A DNA stretch of 64,000 nt, taken from contig NW_020653713.1 in assembly GCF_003589595.1 (NCBI RefSeq), forward strand, positions 3,627,672 to 3,691,671, in the 5' to 3' direction. The translations under genes were made by a program, and so were the position numbers. This document shows positions 50,567 to 60,082 of this stretch, one piece after another (the stretch's first letter is position 1; each line of letters begins with the position of its first letter). Under the pieces are notes generated by a model. It worked only from the letters and a program-made list of their open reading frames with translations. It was not told where the DNA came from and did no database searches. Origin of the DNA: Hyposmocoma kahamanoa. Taxonomy: Eukaryota > Arthropoda > Insecta > Lepidoptera > Cosmopterigidae.

Positions 50567-51450
50567 ACGTAAATTGCAAATTTTGAATGTCAACCGGAAT
50601 CTTTATGAATGAATTGCCCCTGAAATGAATTTGTGAAGACCATTGTCAAGAACAGCCAGTTTTTGTTCCTCGTTTTAATGTTATGTTTGTTGCAATTTTC
50701 AATAAAAGAAAAACTATTTTTCTTAACAAAAATGTGAGAATGTTAATTTCTTTAAATTTCCCTCTTAAGGACTCAAAATCACTTACAGACTTACTTAAGA
50801 TTTTATTTTTTCTGATTTTTTTATCAACTCTATGCTGGTTATAATAAGAAGACTTAAGTGTCATAGTTGAAGTACATACACAGCACGTACAAAAATTTTC
50901 ATCTCTAATATCACGAGGAGGTAACCGATTATTTTGCCATCTGTACTGTTAAAGAAAGTTGGCTGGGCCACGACAGTTTTATATCTTGTAAAATGTGCAC
51001 ACCACTGCACTCTACGTTGGCTATTAACATAATCATATCTTTTTTCCAGTTCTATTCTAAGATCCTGAAATCGGCAAACTGGAACTTTGAGCTCAGATTT
51101 GTCAATGACACTAAACTTACTGTAGTTTAGCTAAACTTGCACAAATAGTTGATTTTGACTTTTTATGACTAAAACTAGTGCGCTTTTCGATAATTCCAGT
51201 GAATACTACGCCATCTTAATTTTTTGATCATCTCTGTTTTCATTTTTTTTGTTTCTTTACTTATTTTTTCACGAAATTCGGGGAGCATAATATATGTTCA
51301 TTGGAGGTATCGACTTGACCTCCATCTTATATATGTATGTAAGAAAGTGACGATTAGGTCAAAGATGAAGCATGTCCACACAACTATGCGTACTTTATAC
51401 AAAAGCTTTATAACAGCAGTTGTGCCTTTGTTCGTTCTGAGGGTAGTATA
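50567..51450. other. Unassigned AT-rich stretch
   Basis: No gene or shared repeat seen. Confidence 0.5.
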
Positions 51451-51455
51451 TGTGT

Positions 51456-51540
51456 AATGCCTATTTCATTCGTCTTGAAATGACTCAAGTTCGGCGTTCT
51501 GGGATTAAATCTCCAGACAGGGAATTCCACTCAAATGCCG
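51456..51540 (-). pseudogene. LINE C-terminal fragment, HYLGV-type
   Basis: On the minus strand GTGGAATTCCCTGTCTGGAG, ATTTAATCCCAGAACGCCG and TTTCAAGACGAATG parallel 16144-16215 of the larger copy. It lies head-on to a second fragment of the same family. Confidence 0.7.
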
Positions 51541-51599
51541 TATGCCATATAATTATGGTAATGTAACGCTTCGAAAGTACAGGGTTCATGTTTATACTA

Positions 51600-51745
51600 C
51601 GCCACGCTGCACTGGCTCAATGCCCTGAACACCGTTGTAGAGTTGCCTGCTTATCAGTATTCTACAGGAGATATGTTACGGAATTGCTTGAAATCATTCC
51701 GTCATTCTCTTTCTGTTACTGGGAGACTAGACCTACGCTAGGGTT
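51600..51745 (+). pseudogene. LINE C-terminal fragment, HYLGV-type
   Basis: The frame reads EHRCRVACLSVFYRRYVTEL then LEIIPSFSFCYWETR. It corresponds to LEHRRRVASLSVFYGIYHGD of the large copy (15930-16000). It precedes the block carried by the inverted fragment at 51456, so an original insertion has been inverted in part. Confidence 0.7.
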
Positions 51746-52595
51746 GTGAATATAGAGATAATGTTTATTTTCGTTTGTTACAATTCAAAAAGTCAATTCT
51801 ATAAACAGAAAATTGAAAATTTGTGAAAATATGACTTGCCGATGATATTAAATAACACCACGTGTAATATTTTGGTGCGATTAGCATTTTTGCTCTCTAA
51901 AACAGCACAATAAGGCATTTAAGCACAGCACAACCATAGTGTACAAAGCGAAAATGAGCTCAAGTAGGCGGAACCTACGCCCGCAGTTGGTAAGCGTGCT
52001 ACGCTAGTTAACCACTTTTACTGTATTTATTGTTCTGTGGGTATTGCTTCACGTATATACTTAAGTCAGGCACTAAATAGGCTGCGGACCCATTTCGGCC
52101 GAAGCAAGGAGTGCATGCACGGGTGGGGTTACCGCTATAGATATAGAAAAAAAAGGATTACAGCTCGGAGAGCGCATGTCCGTGTGGTGTCTCTCCCCAG
52201 ACAATGGCACATCTTTTGCCCTGCCCTGCATGTCCGTACACCTGCACATGCGAGAATCTGTACAACACCACTGATAATGCTATCTCAGTCGTTAAGTACT
52301 GGTCCTCACAAATATAAACGTCAGAGTCGACACGCCAAGAAGAAGGGGCATTAAATAAAGGTACATGCCGCTACAGCAATATGAAACCTCGAATAAGAAG
52401 CAACTGTTCTCCTAATTAGCCACTATCGCTTTTGCAACAATGTTTTGTTGTTTTGTAGGACAAACAAAAGTCCCGAATTGGGACAGGGTGGCAGACTCCA
52501 CAGTCCGTTAGGTTCTCTGTCCATACTGAAGAACCTAAACCATCTCCTTAGTGAAGGGTGAAAATAAAATAGCTACAAGCTTCTTCTTATCGTAT
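51746..52595. other. Unassigned stretch
   Basis: No gene supported. The 105-codon Arg/His-rich frame at 52037-52354 is unrecognised and has no neighbour or repeat that would support it. Confidence 0.45.
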
Positions 52596-52599
52596 CGAT

Positions 52600-52770
52600 G
52601 GCATGCACTATATTATTGTAGCCCAGAAGTTATTGCTGCTACCCTCGTCTCAAGTAATAACCGCCATGTTGAAGTATGGGACAATCTTGCTATCGTTATG
52701 AAAGGGTTTACCAATCGGCGTAACGTACTCGTAGATTATTACTCAGGCGTACAGAGTGAATAGTACGTCA
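52600..52770 (+). repeat. Unnamed repeat shared with 55797-55930
   Basis: GATGGCATGCACTATATTAT, AAAGGGTTTACCAATCGGCG and TAACGTACTC align in order with GATGGCATATACTATAATGC, AAGGGACTTGCAAATCGGCG and TAAGGTACTT. Both copies are open in the same frame (KGFTNRRNVL against KGLANRRKVL), so a coding origin from an unidentified element is possible. Confidence 0.45.
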
Positions 52771-53014
52771 TTGTCTAGAAGCTCTTTTCGTGTACACAAG
52801 ATAAGAACAGAACTAATGTCAACTTTTAATGTTAAAATTTGTAACAGTCAAAAGTCCAAACTAGGAACTTTGACTAAGTATAGACGTTCTTTCTATAATT
52901 GTAATTATAACTATTTATTTGTAATTTTCTGGGCTTTAAACGTATTGACCGAGTACGCAATACAATGCTGTGTTCGATGACCAGCATTGCTGATGTGGTG
53001 AATAAAACAGGTTA

Positions 53015-53165
53015 ACCGGATGCAATCCGAGAAATGGGCGAGCGTCGTCTCTCCTTGGGTGCCCGGGATGGAAAGCGACGGTGGGGACGGCCGGAGGCGT
53101 TAGCTTGATGATCTTAATAAGTTTCAGAGGGAATGGTGAGAAATCGCCAAGACAGACATGGAGAA
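53015..53165 (+). pseudogene. LINE C-terminal fragment, RTE-like
   Basis: Frames read GERRLSLGARDGKRRWGRPE and then EGMVRNRQDRHG, corresponding to the GRP-x-RW and A-xDR-xxW blocks of RTE-like LINE tails. Stops between the blocks show decay. Confidence 0.5.
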
Positions 53166-53214
53166 TTTTTTTTAAAATTACTATTGACGTGACGAATCTT
53201 GGAAATTTTCTATG

Positions 53215-53456
53215 AATTAGTACTGCAGTCTTATTTCTTTTTGGGTTTTTTCATTAGAGAAAATACTGGATTCCAAACTGGTGGTACGGAGAAACCATCT
53301 TCCCTGTTGAAATTAGGATATTTTTAATTTCAATGGCCTTCGCAGCATCCTGGGTAGATAACTGACTTCTTTTGCAAGGACCTGGGGTTTATCAAACTTC
53401 ATTGAATGTGTAGGTTTATCCATGACATGCTCGCAGACTGCAGACTTGTTTACGCG
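53215..53456 (-). pseudogene. PLE GIY-YIG fragment
   Basis: The minus strand covers the end of the nuclease. CGCGTAAACAAGTCTGCAGT, ATGGATAAACCTACACATTC and TTTCTCCGTACCACCAGTTT match the copies at 45740-45930 and 58328-58510. The GIY and YIG boxes themselves are not included. Frame errors are present. Confidence 0.8.
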
Positions 53457-53472
53457 ACATTTAGCTCATAAT

Positions 53473-53894
53473 GTCAAAATGTGGCCACGCGTTCGGTGTG
53501 TAAGCAGCGGGCGGGGGGAATTGTGATTTCATGAACCATTGATAATTTTTAAACAAACACCACCACTGTTTGTATCAAATTAGAAAGCGCTGTTTAAAAA
53601 CTAATTTCTTATCGGAAATTCGTCGAATTATATTTCTCACAACCCCGGCACGTGACCGTAATTTACAATAATAAAATCCCTACACCAAAACAATACCTTC
53701 CCATACAAAATACATAAAAAATAATTGTTTCCGTTCATCGGTACCCTTGTCAATATGCTATCAACGTTTGTGTAACTTTCAATCAGCCTTTATCACGCAA
53801 TGTTATTTTTAATAACTAGGTGCGTGTATTATTGTAGGGCGTGCAGCGTGGGTGTGTCCATCTTTATTACCTTGTAAACTTATATGAGTATCTT
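53473..53894. mobile_element. Segment bounded by a 16-bp direct repeat
   Basis: ACATTTAGCTCATAAT occurs at 53457-53472 and 53895-53910 without mismatch. The first copy begins exactly where the PLE fragment stops. The 422 bp between them contain no recognisable gene. The direct repeat reads like a target duplication, but which element caused it is unclear. Confidence 0.5.
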
Positions 53895-53945
53895 ACATTT
53901 AGCTCATAATTTTTTTAAATAGCCTTATATTATATAATAATATTT

Positions 53946-54290
53946 TTGTAACCGACTTCAAAAAAGGAGGAGGTTCTCAGTTTGGCTGAATTTTATTTTG
54001 TATATATGCTTCGCGCTTACTATGGCATTTGTGAACCGATTTTGTTGATTCTTTGTTATTTCACTGCATCCATGGCCGAACGGTTACCGTGCCGGATTGC
54101 CACGCAAAGGTCTCAGGTTCGATTCCCAGGCCGGGAGAAATATTTGCATGGCCTACATTTATTGTGGTTGTCTTGTGTATCTAAGAATAGATGATGAATA
54201 CGGTTTCGCGCACTATCCGGTAACCGATTTCAATAAAACTTTGCAAATAGATGTAATTCTACGATCTTTTCAGGTTTTTTTTTTCATAAA
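53946..54290 (+). repeat. Rep-B copy 6, interrupted by SINE-1
   Basis: TAACCGACTTCAAAAAAGGA opens it and CACTATCCGGTAACCGATTT with ATCTTTTCAGGTTTTTTT closes it (short subtype). The SINE-1 fragment at 54062-54187 lies inside. Confidence 0.7.
54062..54187 (+). mobile_element. SINE-1 5' part inside Rep-B
   Basis: CTGCATCCATGGCCGAACGG (A box), TCTCAGGTTCGATTCCCAGG (B box) and GGCCTACATTTATTGTGGTT, after which the body is cut short. The promoter boxes are intact. Confidence 0.75.
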
Positions 54291-54334
54291 AAGGTTAGTT
54301 CCCATTGCGAAGGGTTCTCACTGAGACACCATGA

Positions 54335-54380
54335 GACGAACTCTTTCACAAGGAGGTTCACTACTACTAAAATATTGACG
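54335..54380 (+). repeat. Rep-A copy 18, right terminal fragment
   Basis: ACGAACTCTTTCACAAGGAG followed by GTTCACTACTACTAAAAT is the right end of Rep-A only. Confidence 0.6.
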
Positions 54381-54381
54381 C

Positions 54382-54820
54382 ATATCTATACTTTAAATTA
54401 TGACAATCTCGTTTTATTTGATTCAATTTCCTAAAGAATTATAATTCATTTATAAAAAAGTAAAACATAACGTGTTATTACACGTATTATTCGATATTTT
54501 AAATGATTGTACTGTCACCACGTCACCACTAACGTAATAACTACATATTTCAACATCTTTTAAAAAGAATAATGTAAATATTTTATTAAATTCTTATTTA
54601 TCATTATCATTATTAAATTCTATTTTTCCGCAAGTCGTAGATAAGCGTTATGTTAATCAATAGGTGCATCACCTGATCTTCCCATCACTTACAACACAAA
54701 AAATAGTCTGGAAATAGAATTTATCATTATTGCGTTTCTCGGTTTAACCCCTTTTTCATTAATACAGTCATTTAACGAAAAATCTACTTTCGGGTATGGA
54801 TCATTCAAGATTTTTCTTTA
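54382..54820. other. Unassigned AT-rich stretch
   Basis: Nothing supported. Confidence 0.5.
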
Positions 54821-54821
54821 T

Positions 54822-55058
54822 AACGGGATGAACAAGTCGTGCGCCAGGTGGTAAGCGACACTACCCATAACGGTTACAGTGCCACTCAGAGCTTTAAATC
54901 GCAAAGATATTATGGGCACTGCCACTGCGCACGTCACCCTGAGACACAAATTGACTAGGCCCATTTGCCTGTAATTTCACCAGCACCCTTACTTCTAGAT
55001 CGGAACGCAGTAATGCTTACATTACCGCCATGGCAGCAGAAACAGGTAAGATAGGTAA
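54822..55058 (+). repeat. Rep-A copy 19
   Basis: AACGGGATGAACAAGTCGTG through CACTCAGAGCTTTAAATCGC and CACCAGCACCCTTACTTC to GCAGAAACAGGTAAGATAGG. It lacks only the right end. Confidence 0.82.
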
Positions 55059-55189
55059 GTCTTCTCGTCCGCAATACCGCAGTCCTTGCAGGCAAAAGTC
55101 TTTGAGCAGTGCGTGTTGCCAGCGATTTCTCTACGTGATCCAATCAGAAATGAAGAGATCCGTAGAAGAACGAAAGTCACCGTCATTCC

Positions 55190-55455
55190 CCAAAGGATTA
55201 GCAAGTTGAAGTGGCAGGGAGCAGGGCGCATAGCTCGTAGAACTGACAGCCGTTAGGGCAGAAAGGTTCTTGAATGGAGATCACAAACCGGAAGCCGTTC
55301 AGTCGGACGGCACCCTACTAGATGTACGGATGACCTGGTAAGGACAGCGGGTAATCGACGGATGCACGTGGCGTTCGACCGGCTAGCCTGGCAATCTTTG
55401 GGAGAGGCCTATGTTCAGCAGTGGACGTCTTCCGGCTGATATGATGATGATGATG
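55190..55455 (+). pseudogene. LINE ORF2 C-terminus, GHIAR-type (RTE-like), best copy
   Basis: The frame reads RISKLKWQGAGRIARRTDS, a stop, RKVLEWRSQTGSRSVGRHP, TRCTDDLVRTAGNRRMHVAF and DRLAWQSLGEAYVQQWTSS before its natural stop. A (TGA)n simple tail (ATGATGATGATGG) follows at 55439-55455, as expected at the 3' end of this LINE type. 5'-truncated with one internal stop. Confidence 0.82.
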
Positions 55456-55459
55456 GTGA

Positions 55460-55795
55460 AAAGAAAATAAAATACGTTATTGATTTCAACGTGCTATATA
55501 GTTTTTACCATGGCGCAGGTGAAAAGGTGTTGGTGGTCACCACTTCGCCATGGTAGTTTGATTGAGAATGATAGACGAGTCGTGGGTTAGTAAATGACTG
55601 TATATTAATGTATATGAACTGATGTATATTTTGCTTGAGCTACTTATTTATACTAATTTGGTACGTGTGTCTTATGCTGATTCACGAGGCATGGTTGTTA
55701 CTTTTGCTAGCACTAAGACGTGCCTGAATGTCGGAAGAGGGTTAGACATTCTGGCACGTCTGTGGCTGCTACATAGTTATTTTCATTTTTTTATA
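55460..55795. other. Unassigned stretch with two short hairpins
   Basis: ACCATGGCG at 55508-55516 faces CGCCATGGT at 55547-55555. AGACGTGCCTGAATGTC (55707-55723) faces GACATTCTGGCACGTCT (55747-55763) with one mismatch. No gene is supported around them. Confidence 0.4.
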
Positions 55796-55796
55796 G

Positions 55797-55930
55797 TACC
55801 GATGGCATATACTATAATGCTTGACATCGTCGTGAAGGGACTTGCAAATCGGCGTAAGGTACTTTCCGATTGTACCTCAGAGTACGCCAGAATTACAAGA
55901 AAGGAATGGTACGTCGTGCAGGAGGCTCCT
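55797..55930 (+). repeat. Unnamed repeat shared with 52600-52770
   Basis: See 52600-52770 for the shared words. Here the frame is open further, through KGLANRRKVLSDCTSEYA to RKEWYVVQEAP, within a 129-codon frame. I do not recognise the protein. Homology between two loci argues for a mobile-element origin rather than a host gene. Confidence 0.4.
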
Positions 55931-56011
55931 TTCGTGCACCCATCTCTCCATGACCTGAATTCACAAGGTAATTCTACAACTATTTTATTTGGATCAAAAT
56001 TATACTTATAA

Positions 56012-56430
56012 ATCCCAACATTAGCTTACTAAAGACTAATGGCGCTTACATAAAACTTTTAAATTAGTACCGCCGACGACGGTGCGCGTTATCGAGCGGA
56101 AAATTTACGCACTGACCCACTGGGTGGGCAGGGTAGAATTAGAAAAGGCAGATTAAAAGGGCAGTACGGATGATCTACAGCAAAAATGTGTACGGAAAGT
56201 TTTTTACTTATTCTCATAAGTATCGTAAATTACAAAAAATATGGAGGACCCAAAAGCCATATTGTCTTTACGTAAATGTGCTATAAGTTACGTAAATTTC
56301 TAAAGTATAAAATAGATTTTAAAACACCTTAAACCTTATTTGAAAATTATTATTATTATTATTATTATTATTTTAAAAGCAATTTACATCATCCATACAA
56401 ATAAATTAAATTAAAAAAATTCTGTTTTGA
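56012..56430. other. Unassigned stretch with an (ATT)n run
   Basis: An ATT microsatellite lies at 56346-56373. Otherwise nothing was recognised. Confidence 0.5.
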
Positions 56431-56520
56431 AATGTAATTGCTTGTTACTAACATAGGCTTTTAAGATTTTTGTAACTAACACACTATGGACTTATCTGTC
56501 TGAGAATAAATAATTTTTAA
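56431..56520 (+). mobile_element. LINE 3' end
   Basis: ACACTATGGACTTATCTGTC and TGAGAATAAATAATTTTT match the 3' end at 4675-4715 of the SASGMFAD-type LINE. No coding part is attached. Confidence 0.5.
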
Positions 56521-56755
56521 TTTTAATTAATTTATGAGGCTGTTCTCTTCTTGTTTATAAGCGCTAGGCTCTTATCGATGAAGTAATCTATTCTGTGTTC
56601 CTGGTGGCTGTAAGTACCACAAAATTCATATGTATGGAAAAATAGGAGGAAAAAATATGTTGCTTTAAGATATTTTTTTTTTGTTTAGAGAGTATTACAT
56701 GGACCTGTAACTCGAAAGGACTTGTAATCTTCATACTACAGTTCATAATTCTGAA

Positions 56756-56977
56756 AACAGTACAGAGTACTAAAGAACCGACCTCAAATCATTCATTGCC
56801 TAGTTTGCGACCCTTAGAGGTGGAGTATTTTCTTCAAATTTAAATGGGACCACATCTGAGGTACCCTATTTCCAATATAAATCATCCGAATTGGTTCACA
56901 AATGTTATAGCGTAACGTACGTACAAAAAAAACATAGTCGTATTGAGAAGCTCCTCTTTTCTTGAAGTAGGTTAAAA
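56756..56977 (-). repeat. Rep-B copy 7, shorter subtype
   Basis: ACAGTACAGAGTACTAAAGA and CCGACCTCAAATC at the left, GAGAAGCTCCTCTTTTCTTG then AAGTAGGTTAAA at the right. The interior matches the subtype at 24779. Confidence 0.75.
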
Positions 56978-57142
56978 AAGATCAAAATCCCGTCTTATAT
57001 GTACATGGCGCTAATCAATAGTCGTGTGTAAATAAATGTAAGTGGTAGAATGAAATATAAGGACTCAGTTTTTTTCCTTTTCTTTCTAATATTGATCATG
57101 AGCTAGAATTATTTTCTGAAATTTGGCAGATATACGTGTCAA

Positions 57143-57274
57143 CAGATGGCATTATGTGTTACAAACTAGTTTATAAATTAACGCTTGCTAGTATGGATAG
57201 ATGGCGCTAATCCTAAACAAAATAAAAGAATAGCCGGCACTATCCATGAAAATCTGTGTAATAAGCGTCATCTA
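57143..57274 (-). mobile_element. Small MITE-like repeat, copy in inverse orientation to 62757-62899
   Basis: AGATGGCATTATGTGTTACA, ATGGATAGATGGCGCTAATC and AATAGCCGGCAC recur in reverse complement at 62757-62899. The ends TAGATGGCGC and TAGATGCCAT are imperfect inverted repeats. Confidence 0.5.
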
Positions 57275-57295
57275 GTTGATTTATTTGACATCACT

Positions 57296-57930
57296 AAAGT
57301 CAAAGTCAAATAATCATTTATTCATAGGTTTACGCTTGAAAACGTATTTTTTTTTTGATCTACTGCTCGTTCACTGTGCCGACTTCCCTTAGAAGAACCA
57401 GCAAGAAACTCTAGGGATTGCTCTTATCAATTAAATAAATGCCAAGGAATACATTTCGCATCATATTTGTGTGGAATCTACACTCATGTTATCTTTCCAT
57501 ACGTCTTTAACTAACACGTAGTGTACAATTTTGTAATATGACTTTTCAAATTAAAATACTTTTAATGTTACTCTTAAACTTAGGAAATGGTAATCTTAAT
57601 ATATTCTCCGGAATCTTATTGTAAAAACGTATACAGTCCCGATAAAAGAATCGTTTATCTTAGTTAAACGAAATCGTGGCACCATGAGTTTGGACTTAGT
57701 TCTAAGGTTAATATTATGGATATTTTCATACAAAATTTGTGAGCAAATGTACTGTGATACCACAGTCATGACACCAGTCTCCTTAAACTTTTCTCTGACA
57801 GAAATTCGAGAACCTAAACGGTGCACAGAATGAATCGCTCGTTTTTGCAACACATATATGTGGTTTGTATATCTGCCGCTTTACCCCACATGAGAATCCC
57901 GTAGGACATTACATACCATGGAAGTAACTA
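57296..57930 (-). pseudogene. LINE C-terminus and 3' UTR, VASQYI-type (jockey-like)
   Basis: On the minus strand the coding part begins near 57930 and reads VLQKRAIHSVHRLGSRIS, REKFKETGVMTVVSQYICSQ and NLRTKSKLMVPRFRLTKIND. The 3' region contains CAATCCCTAGAGTTTCTTGC and ends AATAAATGATTATTTGACTT at about 57299, the normal end of this jockey-like family. Frame errors follow the FRLTKIND block. It is the most complete C-terminus of this family here, and it gives the 3' end used to identify 46448-46735. Confidence 0.85.
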
Positions 57931-58171
57931 AAATTGGAGTAGCTTTGATTAATTGCAGCTTGTCAATGTAAAACAAATTAGTTACAAAAATAGCTATTTG
58001 GTACTCGTGGCGACATCTGATGTACCAAATAATAGGTACCTACTAAATACCCGATCACGCTGTCATGTATCACGGTTAGCAACCCTCTTGAGTTATTGGT
58101 CCATGGTGCTTTTATACTTACTTACTTTACTACTATCTCTTTTTTATAAAAAGAAATACGTGCGCATTTCC

Positions 58172-58238
58172 GTTCCATGTCACGAGATGAAAAGTGACGA
58201 TGAGGTCGGCGATGGAGCATACACACCTAAATAATGGA
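58172..58238 (-). pseudogene. LINE C-terminal fragment, HYLGV-type
   Basis: The minus frame reads YLGVYAPSPTSSSLFIS, matching HYLGVHATSSTSSSLSIR at 16216. It sits 10-20 bp left of the PLE insertion at 58258. Confidence 0.65.
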
Positions 58239-58257
58239 TGTTAGTACGTATCTTGTA

Positions 58258-58901
58258 TCGAGTTCTTAGGTTTTCGCGATTGTTACACATAGGAAATGAA
58301 ACTATATAGCTGATGTCAAACACCGTCGCGTAAACAAGTCTGCAGTCTGCGAGCATGTCATGGATAAACCTACACATTCAATGAAGTTTGACAAACCCCA
58401 GGTCCTTGCAAAAGAAGTTCGTTATCTACCCAAGATGCTGCGAGAGGCCATTGAAACTAAAAAACATCCTAATTTCAACAGGGAAGAAGGTTTCTCCGTA
58501 CCACCAGTTTGGGATCCAGTATTTCGTCTAATGAAAAATCCCAAACAGGCATAAGTCTGCAGTACTAATTAATATGTTTTAGTTTATTCTAATTTATATT
58601 AATAATGAATAATAAATTGAACTTAATAAAAATTCATTCAATAAAATAATTTGTAAAACTTAATGTAGCGTAAATTGGAATGTTTTCTTTGTAAAATTAA
58701 AAATAAGGTATTTAATTAATAACTATTGTAACTATACTGAAAAAATAAGGTGGTTTGCATCAATATTAGACATAACTGGTTGAAGACTGTACCAACTCAG
58801 TCAACCGTGACCATGGGACCTGTAAAGGGCCCGAAACGTCGGTTTGTTTGAAAAAACAAATATACGCGATTTAAATCCGGAAAAATAGTTTCATTTCCTA
58901 T
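58258..58901 (+). mobile_element. Truncated PLE insertion with 10-bp target duplication
   Basis: The 644-bp insert is flanked by GTATCTTGTA at 58248-58257 and 58902-58911. It begins with about 46 bp of inverted pLTR (TCGAGTTCTTAGGTTTTCGC to GGAAATGAAACTAT). Then come a 5'-truncated ORF (58304-58552), the 3' region, and a direct pLTR that stops at TCATTTCCTAT. The order of inverted stub, ORF, and direct pLTR is typical of Penelope-like insertions. Confidence 0.9.
58304..58552 (+). pseudogene. PLE GIY-YIG nuclease, C-terminal part
   Basis: The frame reads VKHRRVNKSAVCEHVMDKPT, LAKEVRYLPKMLREAIETKK and NFNREEGFSVPPVWDPVFRL to a stop at 58550-58552. The GIY and YIG boxes are lost to 5' truncation, and the downstream conserved residues (the E/H block and NFNRE) are kept. 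It is open over its whole length and agrees closely with 45735-45957, so both came from similar source elements. Confidence 0.88.
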
Positions 58902-58911
58902 GTATCTTGTA

Positions 58912-59290
58912 AACAATATGTAGGATTTTCATAAAAAGGAATTTGCCTGACACTTTGAAGTGGTCATCAAGAAATTCTCAACATCGACTGTACAATAGTC
59001 TAATTCAAGTTCCGATTGCTATTGAATTGATGTCGATTCAAATACGAAAGAACGGGCAACAGGCTAGATCGACGCACTTTGAAGTTGCTCAAGGGTTTTT
59101 AAAACGAGACAAGATGGTACTTTGCGCCCCTGTTAGGGAGAAAAGGTGTGCCGTCATCGAAGAGCTGAAGTTTAGGATTCCGAGAAACAACTTGTTGAAA
59201 TATTCCAAGTGAAATTTTTTGAGTAAAAAGGACCTTCTTCCTGAATGCATCCCCATCATCATCTACTCTATGTATGTCTCACTTTAAAAT
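58912..59290. other. Unassigned stretch
   Basis: An 89-codon frame at 58943-59212 (with EVAQGFLKRDKMVLCAPVRE) has balanced composition but no family I recognise. It lies between two mobile elements, and I would not call it a gene on present evidence. Confidence 0.4.
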
Positions 59291-59291
59291 A

Positions 59292-59516
59292 TTAGCAGTA
59301 GAGTTTCTTGAAAAAGAGTTCGTCCAGGGAAGTGCCACCTTACCTATTTCTGCCGTCAAGCAATAATGTCAGCGTTACAGTTGAAGGGAAGGAAATTGCA
59401 GGCACATGGGACTTGTTAACTTATGTCTCAAGGCGCAGTGGCAGTGCCCCTTGGATCTTTGCGGTTTAAAGCTCTGAGTGGCGCACGAATTGTTCGTCTC
59501 TTCACTTGATATTATA
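59292..59516 (-). repeat. Rep-A copy 20
   Basis: TTAGCAGTAGAGTTTCTTGA at the left, CACCTTACCTATTTCTGCCG in the middle and CACTTGATATTATAAAAAA at the right, with two internal deletions. Confidence 0.82.
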
Positions 59517-59579
59517 AAAAAAATACAAACTGGCCGTCAAAGTATGTTTGAAAAATAAGTCTAAAGAAATTAACAATCG

Positions 59580-60082
59580 TACACTAGCTTCACAGTACAT
59601 TTATGAATATGTAATTTATGTTAAGAAGAATATCGTCTTCACAAATTCTCAATATGTATGTGCTTCTATAATACGATTCCGATTGATATTCAAAATTTGC
59701 CATCCACAAGGTTTAAAACTATAGTGAAACAAAACCTTTGTACTAATGAAGTTGTTATACAGCTTCTGCGTACTCGGATGATTAAAATTCGTGGTAGTGA
59801 TCCGTTTAACTCTTGCAATGTAATGGTATTTGAAATAAATGTTCTGCCCTCAGAACGAAAACAGTTGTCAAAATTGAGATAGTACCGGTTGCCAGTTCAC
59901 AGTCGATATGATGAATGTGCACGAAGGTTTATTTACAAGTTACAACCCCTAGAGTTTCTTTCTCATTTTTCTCAGACGAATCTGCCGTACGAATGAGCAG
60001 TGGTGTCTAAATCAAAGTGACAGTTTCAAGTGTAATTTGCTTACCTATGAATTAAAGATTATTTGACATTAAATTTGACTGC
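59580..60082 (+). pseudogene. LINE C-terminus and 3' UTR, VASQYI-type, internally deleted
   Basis: The coding remnant ASQYIYEYVIYVKKN is followed, after a deletion of the LMVPRFRL block, by CFYNTIPIDIQNLPSTRFKT. The 3' region contains CCCTAGAGTTTCTTTCTCAT and ends GAATTAAAGATTATTTGACA. It is the only plus-strand copy of this family in the window. Confidence 0.75.

Noticed and set aside
52037..52354. 105-codon Arg/His-rich frame
   Set aside because: No domain, no repeat, and composition typical of CpG-containing non-coding sequence read through.
58943..59212. 89-codon frame considered as a host exon
   Set aside because: Wedged between a PLE insertion and a Rep-A, with no recognised similarity and no flanking splice signals that I could defend.
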